Part shown: piece by piece, positions 1 through 12,210 of the stretch
Layout of the letters: each line of letters starts with the position of its first letter
How positions within the stretch are numbered: the stretch's first letter is position 1
Origin: Antitrichia curtipendula
Taxonomy: Eukaryota > Streptophyta > Bryopsida > Hypnales > Leucodontaceae
Assembly: GCA_951230915.1 (NCBI GenBank)
Contig: OX579638.1
Coordinates: 18,494,696 to 18,558,695 of the forward strand
DNA: 64,000 bases
Direction of reading: 5' to 3'
Notes under the pieces: model-generated
Database searches by the model: none
The model's input: only the letters and a program-made list of their open reading frames with translations
What the model was told of the DNA's origin: nothing
Translations under genes and position numbers: made by a program

Positions 1-1127
1 TGTAAGAAATTGAAAATGATTTTTTTCCAATAGCTACATGCCACGTGTACAAAATTTATTCCTTGACTATCCTACTATTAGGCTTGTACATAGTTTTACA
101 CTATCACTATCACTATCACTTCTGAAGAGACAATAAAAAAATAAATATAAAATTAAAAATAAATTAAAAATAAATAAATAAATTTAAATATATATATATA
201 TATATATATATTTGGGTGGTTGGAGTTCACTGCAGAGAAAACTATTCCCCCTCTTATTGGTGATGAGATGAATTTTCCATACAATTTATGTCGCCAAGTG
301 TAGAAATGACGAACTATGTGTTTCTATTCTATTCTGAAAGACTTCAGACTCAAGTTATACATTTTGCTTCAAGAGCATTAATTCCCTTGTAGAGTACATA
401 TTGTAATTCAATAGAATATTTTCTAGAACTTTATTTCCATCTCCATTCATTGTTCACACCAATTGAGTTATTCATCTTTGAATATAATGTATACTTACAA
501 TATTCTAGAAAATATTATAAATTAGAATTTTTGTCCAAATTCTACATAACCACGGTAATAGGTTTGTGGTAATAGATACTAAAATTTTCTTAAAATATAT
601 GAGCTCTTTTGCTCACATAATTCTTACTCACTGCTCATGTTCACACATTTGTAGAATAGCACCGCTACTATTAGAATTTACATGTTTCAATTCCATTTAT
701 AACTATTCACAATTTTATATTTCCTTTTCTCATAGATTCATTTTTATTTAATAATTTAAAAATATATATATATATAAATAAAAATAAAAATAAAAAATAA
801 AAATAAAAATAAAAATATATATAAAATTATAATTTTGAATTTTATTTTCCAAGAGTTTTAAGTCATTTTTAAATTATAAATATTTAAATCTCAAAACTTT
901 CAATTGCAATGCAAAATATGAAGTTAAAGAGACTTCAAAGTTTAAAACCTATTGTAATATTACAAGGTATAGAAAAATAAATTATTTTCATTTTGAATAC
1001 TCATATCTTACAACTGAATTAATGAAAATTTCTGAATTCTTTTGTACACATTCTTATACAAGTTTCAAGCAAGAGCCTTTGGTTGAACGTGTAAATAACT
1101 TATTTTTTTGGTCCGTTTTTTGACTTT
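1..1127. other. AT-rich spacer with simple repeats
   Basis: I see no gene here. The stretch holds a short CACTATCACTATC-type repeat near 103-120, an (AT)n run at about 189-211, and A/T-rich AAAAAT-type repeats at about 760-830. Open frames are short, AT-driven and resemble nothing I recognise. Confidence 0.6.
189..211. repeat. (AT)n microsatellite
   Basis: An uninterrupted alternating TA run of about 23 bases in an AT-rich spacer. Confidence 0.9.
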
Positions 1128-1625
1128 AGGTATAAAATAAACTTGCCTATGACAAGCAAACTACCTATGACAAACACCTAGGGAACTACCCATTAGAGTC
1201 TTAAGTCAACCCATGATAGACTTTTCTTAATAAATGGAATTAGGACTATACTAGGTTGATTTGTGGCCATAATCAATGCCTTAGGAGATGGCCATGGAGT
1301 TATTAGTGACTGTCATAGGACACTTAAGCCTTTCCATTGTAAACTTGCTACATAAAGTTATTTTTTTTATTCCTTATGTTATGGCCATGTTAAAAAATCT
1401 TCTAGCCATATTAGAAAATGTTGTAACTGCTTTAGGTGGTAAGATGACCATTATGGAAATACTTTTTGTTGATTTGGAGTAGTTTACAGATTATTTTAGA
1501 CCAATTGGACAGTACACTTTAAGAATTCATAACAAATTCATACTTTGTCCAAATAATACAATTTCAATTGCTTCCTTCATTTCTCACATTTTTCTTTGTA
1601 TGGAAAAAAATCTGAATTTTTTTCT
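1128..1625. mobile_element. Diverged AGGTA-type MITE (family B), right end lost
   Basis: The interior matches, in order, the three better preserved family B copies at 5905, 11660 and 52124. Shared blocks include the 'TTAGAAAATGTTGTAACTGC' stretch (1409 region), the line ending in 'acaAATTCATACTTTGTCC' and the 'TTCAATTGCTTCC' stretch. The left end reads AGGTATAAAATAAACTTGCC after a TA. The expected right end (TTTACCTTA) is not found, so this copy is truncated or rearranged. The 64-codon open frame inside it is part of the MITE and is not a gene. Confidence 0.5.
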
Positions 1626-1689
1626 GGCACAAATAAAGGGAGCCTTTACTACAAGAAAAACTACAAGTGCCCAACCACAGGCAGCCTAG

Positions 1690-4600
1690 GAGGTGAGAAA
1701 AAAAGAAAAGAAAAGAAAATACAACGAATATAGTGCTAAGGGCAGCGCAAGTATCATGCCATTAGAGTGGGAACCACACCCATTCGGCGTGCTAGATCTA
1801 TGGTGGCTGAAAGACAAAATTGGCTTTTGGACCGGTGAATGTCCACTTTGGAGAACCTTCAAACATAACAACAAACATGTCATTGCAGCACCAACGTTTT
1901 GTAAAGTGATCTTCCGCAGTCAACTAACGATTGTGGAACTTCATCCGATGCCTACAAATTGACATCCATTTTTTCCTACATAATCAATGACTTGAAGCCA
2001 AATGCGCTGTAGCACTTTGGTGGGATGCCACTTCACATTGTTAAACGCAACGTCATTGCGTTCAAACCATAAAGTCTAAAGGATGACAGAGTGCAAGGCA
2101 GTCCAAATGCTACTGACCTCATCAAATTTACGAGGAATACAATAAGAGAAAATGCCTTGTTTCCAAGTAAGTGGTTGCCAAGGTCCGTGAGCTTCTTGCA
2201 ATGTGCTGATGACATTCATAATATGGATGCCTCACTGCCATGCCCTTTGAGCAGATGGACACTTCCAAAATCAGTGTAAGACTAACTCATGGGATCACCT
2301 TGGACAAATGAGACAACCCATATCAACCGCATGGTGAATGCACCCCTGCCAAGTGTTGACAAGGACGGCTTGATGCCATACAAGCCAAAGGAATCTTCTT
2401 CGGTGCCCGTAGTTTGAGCCAAACAATTTTCCACCGTAATGGATAGGTGGTAGCCATGATGCCCTGCCACTTAAATTCAATCACATTGGGGATCACGTGC
2501 TTGGCACGAAGCAATTCCCTATCAAATTTTGAGGTATACTCCATGAAAGGGATTGGCCTTTGTTGCTCTACTAAAAAATTCTCTGTAGATTCTAAGGGGG
2601 TTTGTCCACACGACCGTAGAAAAGGAGGGACTCAAGCTTTTAGAACCCTAAACCACCCTACAAACTTGAACTCTGTGAAACTATTCTCTGCATTGAATTT
2701 TTTTGTTACCAGGCAAAATCTCCGTATCCTGTGAGAGCTCTAGGCGCCACCTTGTGAGCGTTGTAGATGCCTTTTGGGGATCTAGCATCCTTGTGGAGAT
2801 TGGAAGGGCCTAATCGCATTATAGGCCGCCTACTTGGATGGAAGATCCTTCACTAGCCTGTAAGATAAATGTAGGGCCGGAGAGAGACTCTTTCCGATAA
2901 CATCCTATTAGTTTGCTAGTAATAGTTGATGGAAATGCCAAGGTCAGCAAAGACCCCTAGATGCAAGTTAGGGAGCTTGTTTAGGCTTCCTATGCTCTAG
3001 TTTCGGAAGGTAGTAGACCGAATTTTGTGATAGCTTCAGGAGGGAATATGAACCGATTTTTAGACCAGGTATCTCCTATGGTACAGAGTCCTACCATGTG
3101 GAGTTTTGCGACCCTATTGCAGCAAAAGCTTGGACCAATTTGTTCTGAGAAACTTAACGACCATAGTGGCTCCCTCTAGACTTCCTCTAGTAGGGCTGGA
3201 GATGTCTTATTGATGTTTATCGCTAGTTTCTTCCAAGTCTTATAGGCTCTATTCCATGATTTAGATCATGTTTCACTTGGAAGCGTGGAATGGTAAAAAA
3301 TCTATACTTGGTAACCAATGACCGCCACTCTAAGGTTGAAATTTCAATAGCATGTACAATAAATAAACATGAAAATTTGAGGACCCGGTTTCACAAGCCT
3401 TTATTAACCGTTTTGCCATGAGGGAGACCAGAGCATCAAAAAGATTAGTGAGACCAATCCCACCATTGGTCTTATTCTTACAAAATTGGATCTATGCAAC
3501 TTTGGCTCTGGATCTATGGAGCGACCCAGACCACATGAAATTCATTACTATACTCTTGCATTTGGTCACACTTGCACTCGTACCAACCCACATGGAAATG
3601 AAAAAATAGAGGGAAGATAGGAGGATTTGGTTGACCACAATAATATGCCCCGTGGTATTAATTTTGGCTATGCACCAAAATTTAAACATCTAGTTCAACC
3701 TTTCGAGGAAAAAAGTGTCTACATCCCTAGAGCTGAGAGAAAGTCCAAAGAGTGAGCCTAGGAGTTTGCTAACATCTCCATCCTCCATCCATCTGATACA
3801 AAGCTGACTGGTCTAGGTCGGTCATTTAAGGGGGCTTGGAGAATGCCAATACCCACAAGATTTATTCCAATTAAGAATAAGACCCGTGCTAGCACAAAAG
3901 GTGTCAAGTGTGGAGATCATGGTTATGAAAGACTCCTCTTCTCTCAATAATATCATGGAAGTGTCATCTGCAAATTATACCATTACTTGTTGACAATCTT
4001 CCACCGAAAGCTTAATCCTTTAATCTGCCCGCAAGGACTCCATCCTTGACGAGTGAATTCAAGACCTCTATGATGATTAGGAATAGAAAGGGGGCAAGGA
4101 GGCACCCTTGCCTTACCCTTCTCTGAATTTGAAATGGTAGGGATTATCCTCCATTGACCTTTACCTTGGCCTAAGCATTTTGGAAGAGAAGTTTAGTCAT
4201 TGAGATAAATTTCTCTGAAAATCCCAAGGCCTTCATGCCTCTAAAGAGGAAATCTAAATCCACCATATTGTATACCTTGCTTAAGTCAAGCTTGAGGAAA
4301 AACAAGGGTTGGTTGGAATGGGCTACCCAATCTAAAGTTTTGTGTGTGAGTAGGATATCATCTAATATGAATCGCATGGGGAGAGAGGGAGATTGATCAA
4401 ACAAAATAGTCTCTATTAATACTAGTTGAATATGTAATTGTAAGGCCTTGGCATGTACCTTGTATGACACATTCAATAAGGTATTGGGTCTTGTATTGGG
4501 TCTCCAACTTGAAATTTTACTGTACTCACCACTCTTGGGAATTAATGCTATAATGCTGCTAGTGATGCCGATTGGCATAGTATCAAAGTCCACCACCTTA

Positions 4601-5890
4601 GTGATCATCTATAGATAATCCTCTTTTATGACATTCCAAAGTTTTTAAAAGAAATCCGTGACCACTCCATCTGGTCCAAAAACCTTATCTGCATCCATGC
4701 TTTGAGTGCTTCTTCTAATTCCACCATGGATATGGGGGCTAGAAAGGAGACCTTTATCATGTTGTAAATCTATCTTTGATAATCTTTAAGTAGTAGTCCT
4801 CTACTTCTACCCTTTCTACCGTCTACGTATGGGTTGTATGAAGTTTAAGGTAGAATTCTCTACAAAAAAATTCTAGGTCATTTTGTTCTGTGAAAAATAC
4901 ACCATCTGGGTCCTCTAGATCTATGATCCTAGCATCACTACCTCAGTTCTTGTAAACTTGGAAAGATTTCTTGGAGTACATATCTCCAACTTGTTTCTAT
5001 TTAATAGGGTTACATACCTTTAGTCCTTCAATGTGATGTTTTTCCGCCTTCTCAAGCAAGATTTCTTGTAAAACTTCACAACTTTGCAAAGTTTTCCAAA
5101 GAACCCCAAGGTTGGATTGGAGACCCCAATACTAATGATTTTGGACCTAACTTTTAAGTCATCCAAATATTGTGCACTCATCTTGTAATGGGACTTTCTT
5201 GGGAGAATTGCTTGTAAAGAAAAAATTTCCCATATTGAAAGGTAATTTGAAAAGTTACAATCTTTTTTTATAAAATATTCATCCTTTAGGTTGGTATGAC
5301 CCCTTCTTGATTGGAAAGAGTAGAAACGGTCTAAGCAGGCTAGTATATTGACGTCTATTGTCCTATGTATATTTGTTAGGGTTGGTAGTAGGAAACAAAT
5401 CCTCTACATGGAGGGCGTTGGTGAGTAAATCAAAGGCTTGGCGTTCAGTTGAGTAGACTAGTTTGCCACACAAGCTTGATTTATCTGTCTTTTTCTCTAC
5501 AAAATTCCAATCGCCGCAAAGAATCTATTTATAGTCCTTTGCTAGACTTAGGAGAAGCTCGGTCCATAATTCAATGCATTTATGGAAAACAATAGAGGCA
5601 TACACATTGAGAATCGAGACATCACCTCCTGTAGATAGAGTATTCTAGGCTTGACTTCAAAACACAATAATAATTTTTCACCAAGTCAACCTTCGAAGGG
5701 CAATTGGTGCCCTGAAGGTTTTAAGTAATGATGGTGATCTTTATGGAAGGAATTGGGTTGTTGGCTTTAACAATAGCGGTCATTTCTTTACTTCACATTC
5801 AACCATGTCCCATGAAGAGGTGGAGCCTTCTCCTTGAGTTCTTCTTGGCGTGTTCCTCCTACTAGTGAGAATTGATTTATAGTACTTTCT
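1690..5890 (-). pseudogene. LINE ORF2 relic (endonuclease and reverse transcriptase)
   Basis: Minus-strand translation gives an AP-endonuclease-like stretch with 'CGDWNF' (about 5500). A 145-codon open piece (4608-4171) follows with the L1 reverse transcriptase landmarks 'ALIPKSGEYSKISSWRP', 'LLNVSYKVHAKAL', 'MRFILDDILLTHKTLDW' and motif A 'FLKLDLSKVYNMVD'. FADD follows at 3963-3974, with a stop three codons upstream. A later piece (2544-2323) with 'PLRWKIVWLKLRAPKKIPLA' fits the region after the reverse transcriptase. Many stops make it a pseudogene. Motif A keeps the catalytic Asp but reads YNMV where YDxV is usual. Confidence 0.78.
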
Positions 5891-5904
5891 GGCAGAACTA
5901 GATA

Positions 5905-6374
5905 AGGTAAACCAACCCATTGTGGTCAAATGACCCATAGTGGACACCTACCTCATGACCCCATCATGGGTTTTTCAGGTTTTTCAGATTTTGCCTTCAA
6001 TGCATGTTTTGCATGACAATAATGAAGTAGTTAGTGACTTCATTAGGAACTTCTAATTTTTAGTGAGAATTCATTGTGAGAATTGACTTTTAAGGCTTTC
6101 CATGTTAGAAAAGATTTTGACTGCTTTAGGTGAGCCAAATGAGCATGATGGATTCAGATTTTGTTGGATAAAAGGTAGTCTACAGACTCTTATGGGCAAA
6201 AATGCATTGAACACTTCAAAAATTCATAGCAAAATCACATTTTGTCAGAAGAAGATAATTTTAATTGCTCTCATTGTTTCTTGCACTTGTATTATTATGG
6301 GAAAAAAATCAAAAAAATTCAGTAACCACATGATGTCAAGCTCCTTATTTTGACCATTATGGGCTGGTTTACCT
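5905..6374. mobile_element. AGGTA-type MITE, family B, complete
   Basis: Left end AGGTAAACCAACCCATTGTG and right end CATTATGGGCTGGTTTACCT are inverted repeats with few mismatches. TA flanks both sides (5903-5904 and 6375-6376), which fits TA target duplication. The 470-base interior carries no transposase and is shared with copies at 11660 and 52124. It is inserted between the two ORF relics of the LINE, so it is younger than the LINE. Confidence 0.85.
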
Positions 6375-6514
6375 TATATCTGTCTGTTGTTGTAATTGTT
6401 GGCCTGTGAGTCTCTTGAGTTGGAGGGTTAGAAAAAATCCATTGGCTTGTAATTCACAACGCATCCAGTACCACTCAACAAATTCATTATGAAAATGTTC
6501 TAGGAAGGTATCCA

Positions 6515-8556
6515 TCACCTTTGTATAGGAGGACATGAGACATCTTGTTCATACAATCTATGGCTTGTTACGTCTTTGCTTTTAAGTTGTCTGCTTTGCC
6601 CAACTATTGATATGCCCCCACCGACGTTTGTGGTAATTTTATTTAAGGAAGGCCCAATATAAACTTCAATTGCGTCACTTAGAGTGGCTCTAGTCCTAGT
6701 GTTTTGACTACTAATGAATTTAACTACTTGGACAAATTTTGAGCCCAATGGTGCAGCCCCATTCAAATCAAGATTGGATCGTTTCGTGACTGGATCAACT
6801 GCCATGAACATCAGCTGGTTGCCGTTGGGGTCTTGAGCACCTATTGGATGGTTGCATTGGGCTTGTTTGGTGCGGGCTACAAGGTTTGATTGATCCACTT
6901 GCACTTCGTGTGCGGTCGTGGTATTCCTACTAGAGCCCCTCTAAATGACGCCATCATCTCTCTCCTCTCCAAGCAATTTCAAGTTGTCCGATTCAAACGT
7001 GGTCCCAAGTTGACCAAGGCAGGGGCTATTTGAGCGTGTTCTTGGATCCTCACCTCTATTTGTAGTTGTCATAGCTACCTCTCCCTCTCTTGACCGAATT
7101 CCCGTTGGGCCACCACTTTGACGGGGTGGTAGTGACATTTGACCAATGTGGCAGTTTAAATTGCCCTTGCTTTGGCTTGGTCTAGCGCTCCCTATCACTT
7201 GTACTCCAGTGACTCTGGTCCATCCCTACGAGGTTGAAGATAAGGGGTGCGGCCCTGATGAAGCCTTTGATGAATCCTTCCTTCTTTCATTGAGCACCTG
7301 CTTATTGACTTCTTCACGTTGATGTTACCATAGGATTTGGGCTGGGTGGCAATTTGGGCCACCAATTTTTGGTCTGCAAAGAACTTTTTTCCACCCATTC
7401 CACTCATATGCGGGAGTGGTTCTGCCTAGGAATTTTAGTAATCACTCCTTGTGGACTCCATGTCCTTGCTCAAGGCTACAACAGTTTGAATTTCCACCTA
7501 CTGAACACACAGTTGATTGCTTGCCGAGGCTTTTTGTGCACCTACTACTCCGATTAGGGTGCTATTTCCATGTTGCTTTGGTGTTGGTATCAACCCTAGG
7601 GTTGTGATTGGAGATGAATGAGGTGTGATGGAGGGAGGGGCAAAAAGTTTATTGTTAATTGACTTGCTCGCCTGCTCCCTACAAGTGGATGGCTGGGCAT
7701 GTGCAGTTGCCTCGTCTTTCTCATTATCCTCAAGACTCTCTTCCTCATTGCGTCCTATGAGTCCCGCACAATCTTTCACCAAATGATTGGTGGATAAGCA
7801 AAATTGGCAACGTATTGATAAGTGGCAATAATCAATCGTGACAATTGCCATGTTCCCAGTAAATTGATTTGAGATTTTGACCTACATTGTCCATCCTCCA
7901 CAAGACTTCAAGTTGGTGCAACAACGATGATTGGATAGTAGATGGTTGCGTTTATCGATTCCTAATAATTCTCCCAAATTGTTGGCAATTTTGGAGGCAA
8001 CTCCGTGAAGTTCAACTAGCATGTTCTTTAGTGTGACCCAAGTGGACATGCGCAAGCCATTCGGTTTATTGGAGTTGAATGTTGGCATTCATGACTGAAA
8101 TATGCATGTCCCCTACCGCGACCAATGGGGCGTAAGCATCAACATTCTTTGGGTAACAACCTGTTATTTGGTGACTACTTGGAAAAATCCTCTTTCTAAA
8201 TTTTATCCAAGTTCCACCCATTCATCCAACGCTACTTTCAAACTCCGGATCCATAAACCAAGAGCTTTGTTCATTTCTTCACCTCTCATGAAGTAAGCAA
8301 CAATCACATGTTTTTGCAAATATTTAGTATCTATACGCACAATGGTCTGATTCACCTTTATCTTTGGTATGGTATTGTTGAGGAAGAAGCCCATGCTGCT
8401 ACATGAAAAGCTTGTGGGCAACACTTCTTCTAGAGTGGCGATAGTGGGGTGAAACTTGTCCCCTTTGTCTATGCTAGTGAATGCCGCAACTAGTTCTGGC
8501 TCCACGCATCCCTCGTCCTTTGCCACCACAGCTCTTCCTCGTGTATTTTTTGACAT
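6515..8556 (-). pseudogene. LINE ORF1 relic (nucleic-acid-binding, zinc knuckle)
   Basis: Four minus-strand pieces share one frame (8556-8203, 8088-7882, 7851-7498, 7407-7195), broken by single stops. After about 7195 the frame shifts and continues to 6515. The first two pieces resemble the DUF4283-type N-terminal domain of plant LINE/retro proteins, with the 'WVTLKNMLVELHGVASKIAN' stretch. The third opens with a CCHC knuckle, CQFCLSTNHLVKDC (C-x2-C-x4-H-x4-C). The tail is low-complexity and variable, as is usual for ORF1. In active elements this protein coats the element RNA; here it is inactivated. Family assignment rests on motif recognition, without a database search. Confidence 0.75.
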
Positions 8557-8689
8557 CGTTCTTTGACATCGTGGGTTTAGTTGGCATGTGCACCATTCAC
8601 ATTCTGTCAGTATATGACGCCATCATAGCGATAGTACTCCCCCGCCGCCCCCCAAATCCTAACCCTAAAACTCAAGTTCCTTAGCTCCA

Positions 8690-9869
8690 TATGCTACCGT
8701 ATTCTGGACAACCCACAATGCAAATTTATTAGAAAAAAAATGTAAGCCTAATGCTCACACATGATTGTAGATTGAACATGATTGATGACACAAACACCAT
8801 AGATTACTATCCATCCGTCACAGGGTTGTCACAAGCGTAGCGCCTCCACAGGAGCTTCATGGTGCTTTACAAATCTGAATTTTTTTTCTAATGCCAATAG
8901 AACTAACCACTCATTATGCTTATTATAAGCATATTTACATTAAATGGCACTTATAAATGGTAGATATAATTGACAACTTTTAAATATTCTTTTTATTAAA
9001 CATAATTTAATTGTCAAGTTTTATTAGCAATAGTTCATCCATTTTCTTTTGTCTACACTTTGCACCTACTATATGCCTTTGGCCGCTTGTACTTCATCCC
9101 TACAAATTTTCTCCTACAAACTCTCATACAAGCTATGCAACAAAATCTATTATCAATTTTGAATGTTATTCAAGGTATGTACAATATCTTGCTTTTGATC
9201 ACCACATGAGTGATATATACAAGGATTTTAACCCCTCACCGCCCATGGTTTTGTTTGATCCAGGATTGCACCAAGCTCCAAAAATAGTATCACACACAAA
9301 AATTGAGGTGGATTCTAACGTCTTCACTATTGGGATGTGTGAATTAAATGCAACATATCTTAACCTTTAAAGGACAAGCAAGTCCCCGGGGAAATGATTT
9401 GTTTTGGTACCATGTGAATTGTTGGCTTAAAAAATGCAAAAGCACTCACTGGAAGTTAAACTATTGTAGAAGATTTTTCCTTTTCATACAAAATTTGGAA
9501 GATGAACAGTTGCACTTATGTCTTGCATGGAGAGATTCTTTGTCATTCATATGTCCTCAATGTCATTTATAAGTTAAAGTATGTACACTTTGAAGCAACA
9601 ATGTTCAGAACCATAAAGTAAATTGAAAAAAATTGACAATCTATTTTCAAGTTATGTGGTGTTTGGACATTGAAAAATAAAAAAATATTAAACAATTACC
9701 TTTTTGAAGCTTGATGTTGACCAAGTATCAATAACAATCACATTCTATAAGGCATTGTAGAAATAAGAACATCAAGCATGTTGTTAAAGACTCCTTTCTA
9801 TGCACATTGAATTTCAACAACCATGTACCCATCTTCCATGTCCAATATTGGTTTGAACTTACTCTTTCA
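8690..9869. other. Intergenic, weak repeat-derived ORF fragments
   Basis: No gene is recognised. Two plus-strand frames (9011-9370 and 9348-9572) lie here. The second has a counterpart at about 41,430-41,530, with similar 'cactggaagttaaact' and 'gatgaac..ttgcacttatgtcttgc' blocks. The stretch is therefore probably an old dispersed repeat and not a unique gene. No conserved domain was recognised. Confidence 0.45.
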
Positions 9870-10740
9870 TGACCAAACACCATTTTGGACATTTTTTAAT
9901 ATAAATGTGACCTTGTGAAGTGCAGCTGCCCACATTTTTGTAGGGACAAAAAAAGGATTTTTGTCAATTCAAACGTTATTATCTTGCAATCCACACGATG
10001 GAAATTTCTGAAATTTTTTCTATAACTTCTCAAACTAGTTTAATACAAGATCATACGGTTATATTTTTCAAAAAATGTTTTTTTTCTAAAATTTGATACT
10101 TGTAATAGAAATAGCAGTTTTGGAGCGTTTTTGGTGAAACCATAGTCTTCAAACATTAGGGGTTAATGCCTAATGCCTAAGGTAGCACCACCTATACACT
10201 AGAAGAACATGAGTGATTTTGAGTAGAAAGAGGTAGAGTATGATTCAAAATACTAAATTGTTAAGAATTTAGTTATGGAATTTAAAAAATTCCAATTCCA
10301 ATGGTTGTAATGTTGTAATAAACAAGTTCAAAGTTTATTTGAGAGTAGAAATTCCATAAGTGCCCACAAACTAAAACTCCTCATTACTTTCAATTCATTA
10401 ATCAAGATGGAGTGATTCAAAGCTTTGCATGCATATATAAATCTAGGAAACCAATTCAAATTTTTATTTCTTAAAAAGTGATTGTTTTAGTAGCCCAAGC
10501 TACCCGCCAAGTATTAAAAATTATTTATTATAAAATAACTTTTTAACCGTATAGTCAAAAATTATGAAAATTATTTTGCCTTAAAGCTACTCCTTGGGCA
10601 CATATTGAGTGAAAATTTCAAATAAAAAAATAAAGATTCCATTCATAGTAAGTTGCCAAAAATTGCTATGTTGCCCCTAAAAAATGCAATACATGCATCT
10701 AGGGGGGTAGGAGCTTACTATGGGGGCTACAAAAAATGTA
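9870..10740. mobile_element. Rearranged copy of the TTAA-bounded family A element
   Basis: Bases 9870-10165 match the minus-orientation end of family A and finish in ATTAGGGGTTAA. The following 10,200-10,740 match the middle of the same family in the opposite orientation. The two halves together cover much of the 0.95 kb consensus seen at 39,282-40,227, but one half is inverted. No coding potential is visible. Confidence 0.65.
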
Positions 10741-11115
10741 TGATGTACATCCAAATATAAGAAAGCAGTTTTTGTCTACTCTTCAATGATGTGACTACTG
10801 CCTAGACTAGTGTGGTCACTTTTTTGCTTCATGATTATTGTAGAAGGTTCTAAATGAATTCATGTAGGAATGGGAAGAAAATAAAAACACGCAAAAATAA
10901 AACTTTGAAGTTTAGATCCTTCTTAAGCCATAAGTTATTTTGCCTAAAAAACTCTTAATCCACTTTTGCATTCTTACTAGGGGTTAATAATATTTTCTAT
11001 GTGAGAATACCAATATTTTCAAAATAAATTTTAATATTAATTCTGTGGTTTAAGGAGGAATAAGTCATTTTAGAGAAGATTCTTTAGTTATTCAAACTCA
11101 ATGAAAACTTGGATA

Positions 11116-12210
11116 CTCCCTCTGCCTCAAAATAAATTTGTGGTTCCTCAAAAAAGGCTAGATTATCACATAAAGTGTTCCTATTTGGACAAGAATGCAT
11201 AGTTTTTGCAACTTCTAGTCATCCGCAGTAAACATCAAAGTTTTGAAGTCTACATATGGCTGCAAGGGCCATGTTGAAAATTGCTACCAAAATTGCCAAT
11301 TTTCTTCAAATTTGTATTATAATGGCTCCAATGCATTCAACTATATTAGATTGAGACTTGTAAGTGATTGAACCATTGGAAGAAGGATGAGAACCATCTT
11401 CTTCAACTCTCCTAGAAGGACATTGACTCTCTCATTGATGCCAGAGAGAACTAAAGCTTTCTTGAATACCGACAAAAAAAAGTAGAACAACATTTTCTTC
11501 CTCCTAGTAGCAATGCATGGTCCAGTCAATCACTACCAATTACCGCACATGGGCAAGGACAAGCTACAATGCCAAGGGGAACTACCGATCACTCTACTGC
11601 AATATTTAGATGACACCATTGAGTGTCAGTGCCCATCTTCTCATTTTCGACAACCATTAAGGTAGAACAACCCATTGTGGTCAAATGACCCATAGTGAAC
11701 ACCTAGGGAATTGTCCTATTATGGAACTTTTTCCAGTTTGTGAGATTTTGGCTTCAATGGACATCTTATATGACAATAATGGAGTTGTTAGTGCCTTCTT
11801 CAGGAACTTCCTGCTTTTCATAGTGAATTCATTGTAAAAATTGAGTTTTTAGAGCTTCTATGTTAGAAAATACTATGACTGCTTTTAATGAGCAAAATGA
11901 GCATGATGTATTCAGATTCTGTTGGTTCTAAGGTAGTCTACAAACTCTTTGGGGCCATGATGCATTGAACACTTCAAAAATTCGTAGCAAATTCATCCTT
12001 TGTCAAAAAAAAAAAAAAAAATTCAATTGCTCTCACTGTTTCTCACACTTGTACTATTGTGGGAAAATAATTTAAAAATATAAGCAACCACATGAGTTCA
12101 AACTCCTAATTCTGACCACAATGGGTTGTTTAACCTTACAACATTGAGCTTAATGTGAGACAAGCCAATTTTCCACAAATTACCTTGGGTTTATTTTAGG
12201 ACAGAGGGAG
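11116..12210. mobile_element. Stowaway-like element with a nested family B MITE
   Basis: The ends CTCCCTCTGCCTCAAAATAA and TTATTTTAGGACAGAGGGAG are inverted repeats of the classic plant Stowaway type (CTCCCTCYGTCC). They are flanked by TA on both sides (11114-11115 and 12211-12212). A complete family B MITE (11660-12136) lies inside, so the Stowaway-like element is older. Without the nested MITE it is about 0.6 kb, long for a Stowaway MITE. No transposase frame was seen. Confidence 0.8.
11660..12136. mobile_element. AGGTA-type MITE, family B, complete
   Basis: Left end AGGTAGAACAACCCATTGTG and right end CACAATGGGTTGTTTAACCT are inverted repeats flanked by TA. The interior follows the 5905 copy closely, including the poly-A tract near 12,007. 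It is nested inside the Stowaway-like element. Confidence 0.85.

Larger units (their letters stand above)
1690..8690 (-). mobile_element. Decayed L1-type LINE, minus strand
   Basis: Read on the minus strand, the stretch shows the order of a plant L1 element. First comes ORF1 with a plant LINE N-terminal region and a CCHC knuckle (8556 to about 6515). Then come an endonuclease-like GDWNF motif (5502-5515), a reverse transcriptase core (4608-4171), a FADD catalytic motif (3963-3974) and a C-terminal region near 2544-2300. Stops and frameshifts interrupt all parts, so it cannot encode its own proteins. A family B MITE (5905-6374) sits between ORF1 and ORF2. Outer borders are approximate; no poly-A tail or target duplication was found. 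Confidence 0.8.

Noticed and set aside
1288..1482. Small plus-strand ORF of 64 codons
   Set aside because: It lies inside a diverged family B MITE and its sequence is shared with non-coding copies.
6102..6353. 83-codon plus-strand frame
   Set aside because: It lies within the family B MITE at 5905-6374; the homologous stretch in other copies is not open.
1690..8690. Functional autonomous LINE
   Set aside because: Many stops and at least one frameshift interrupt both ORFs, and a MITE splits the element.
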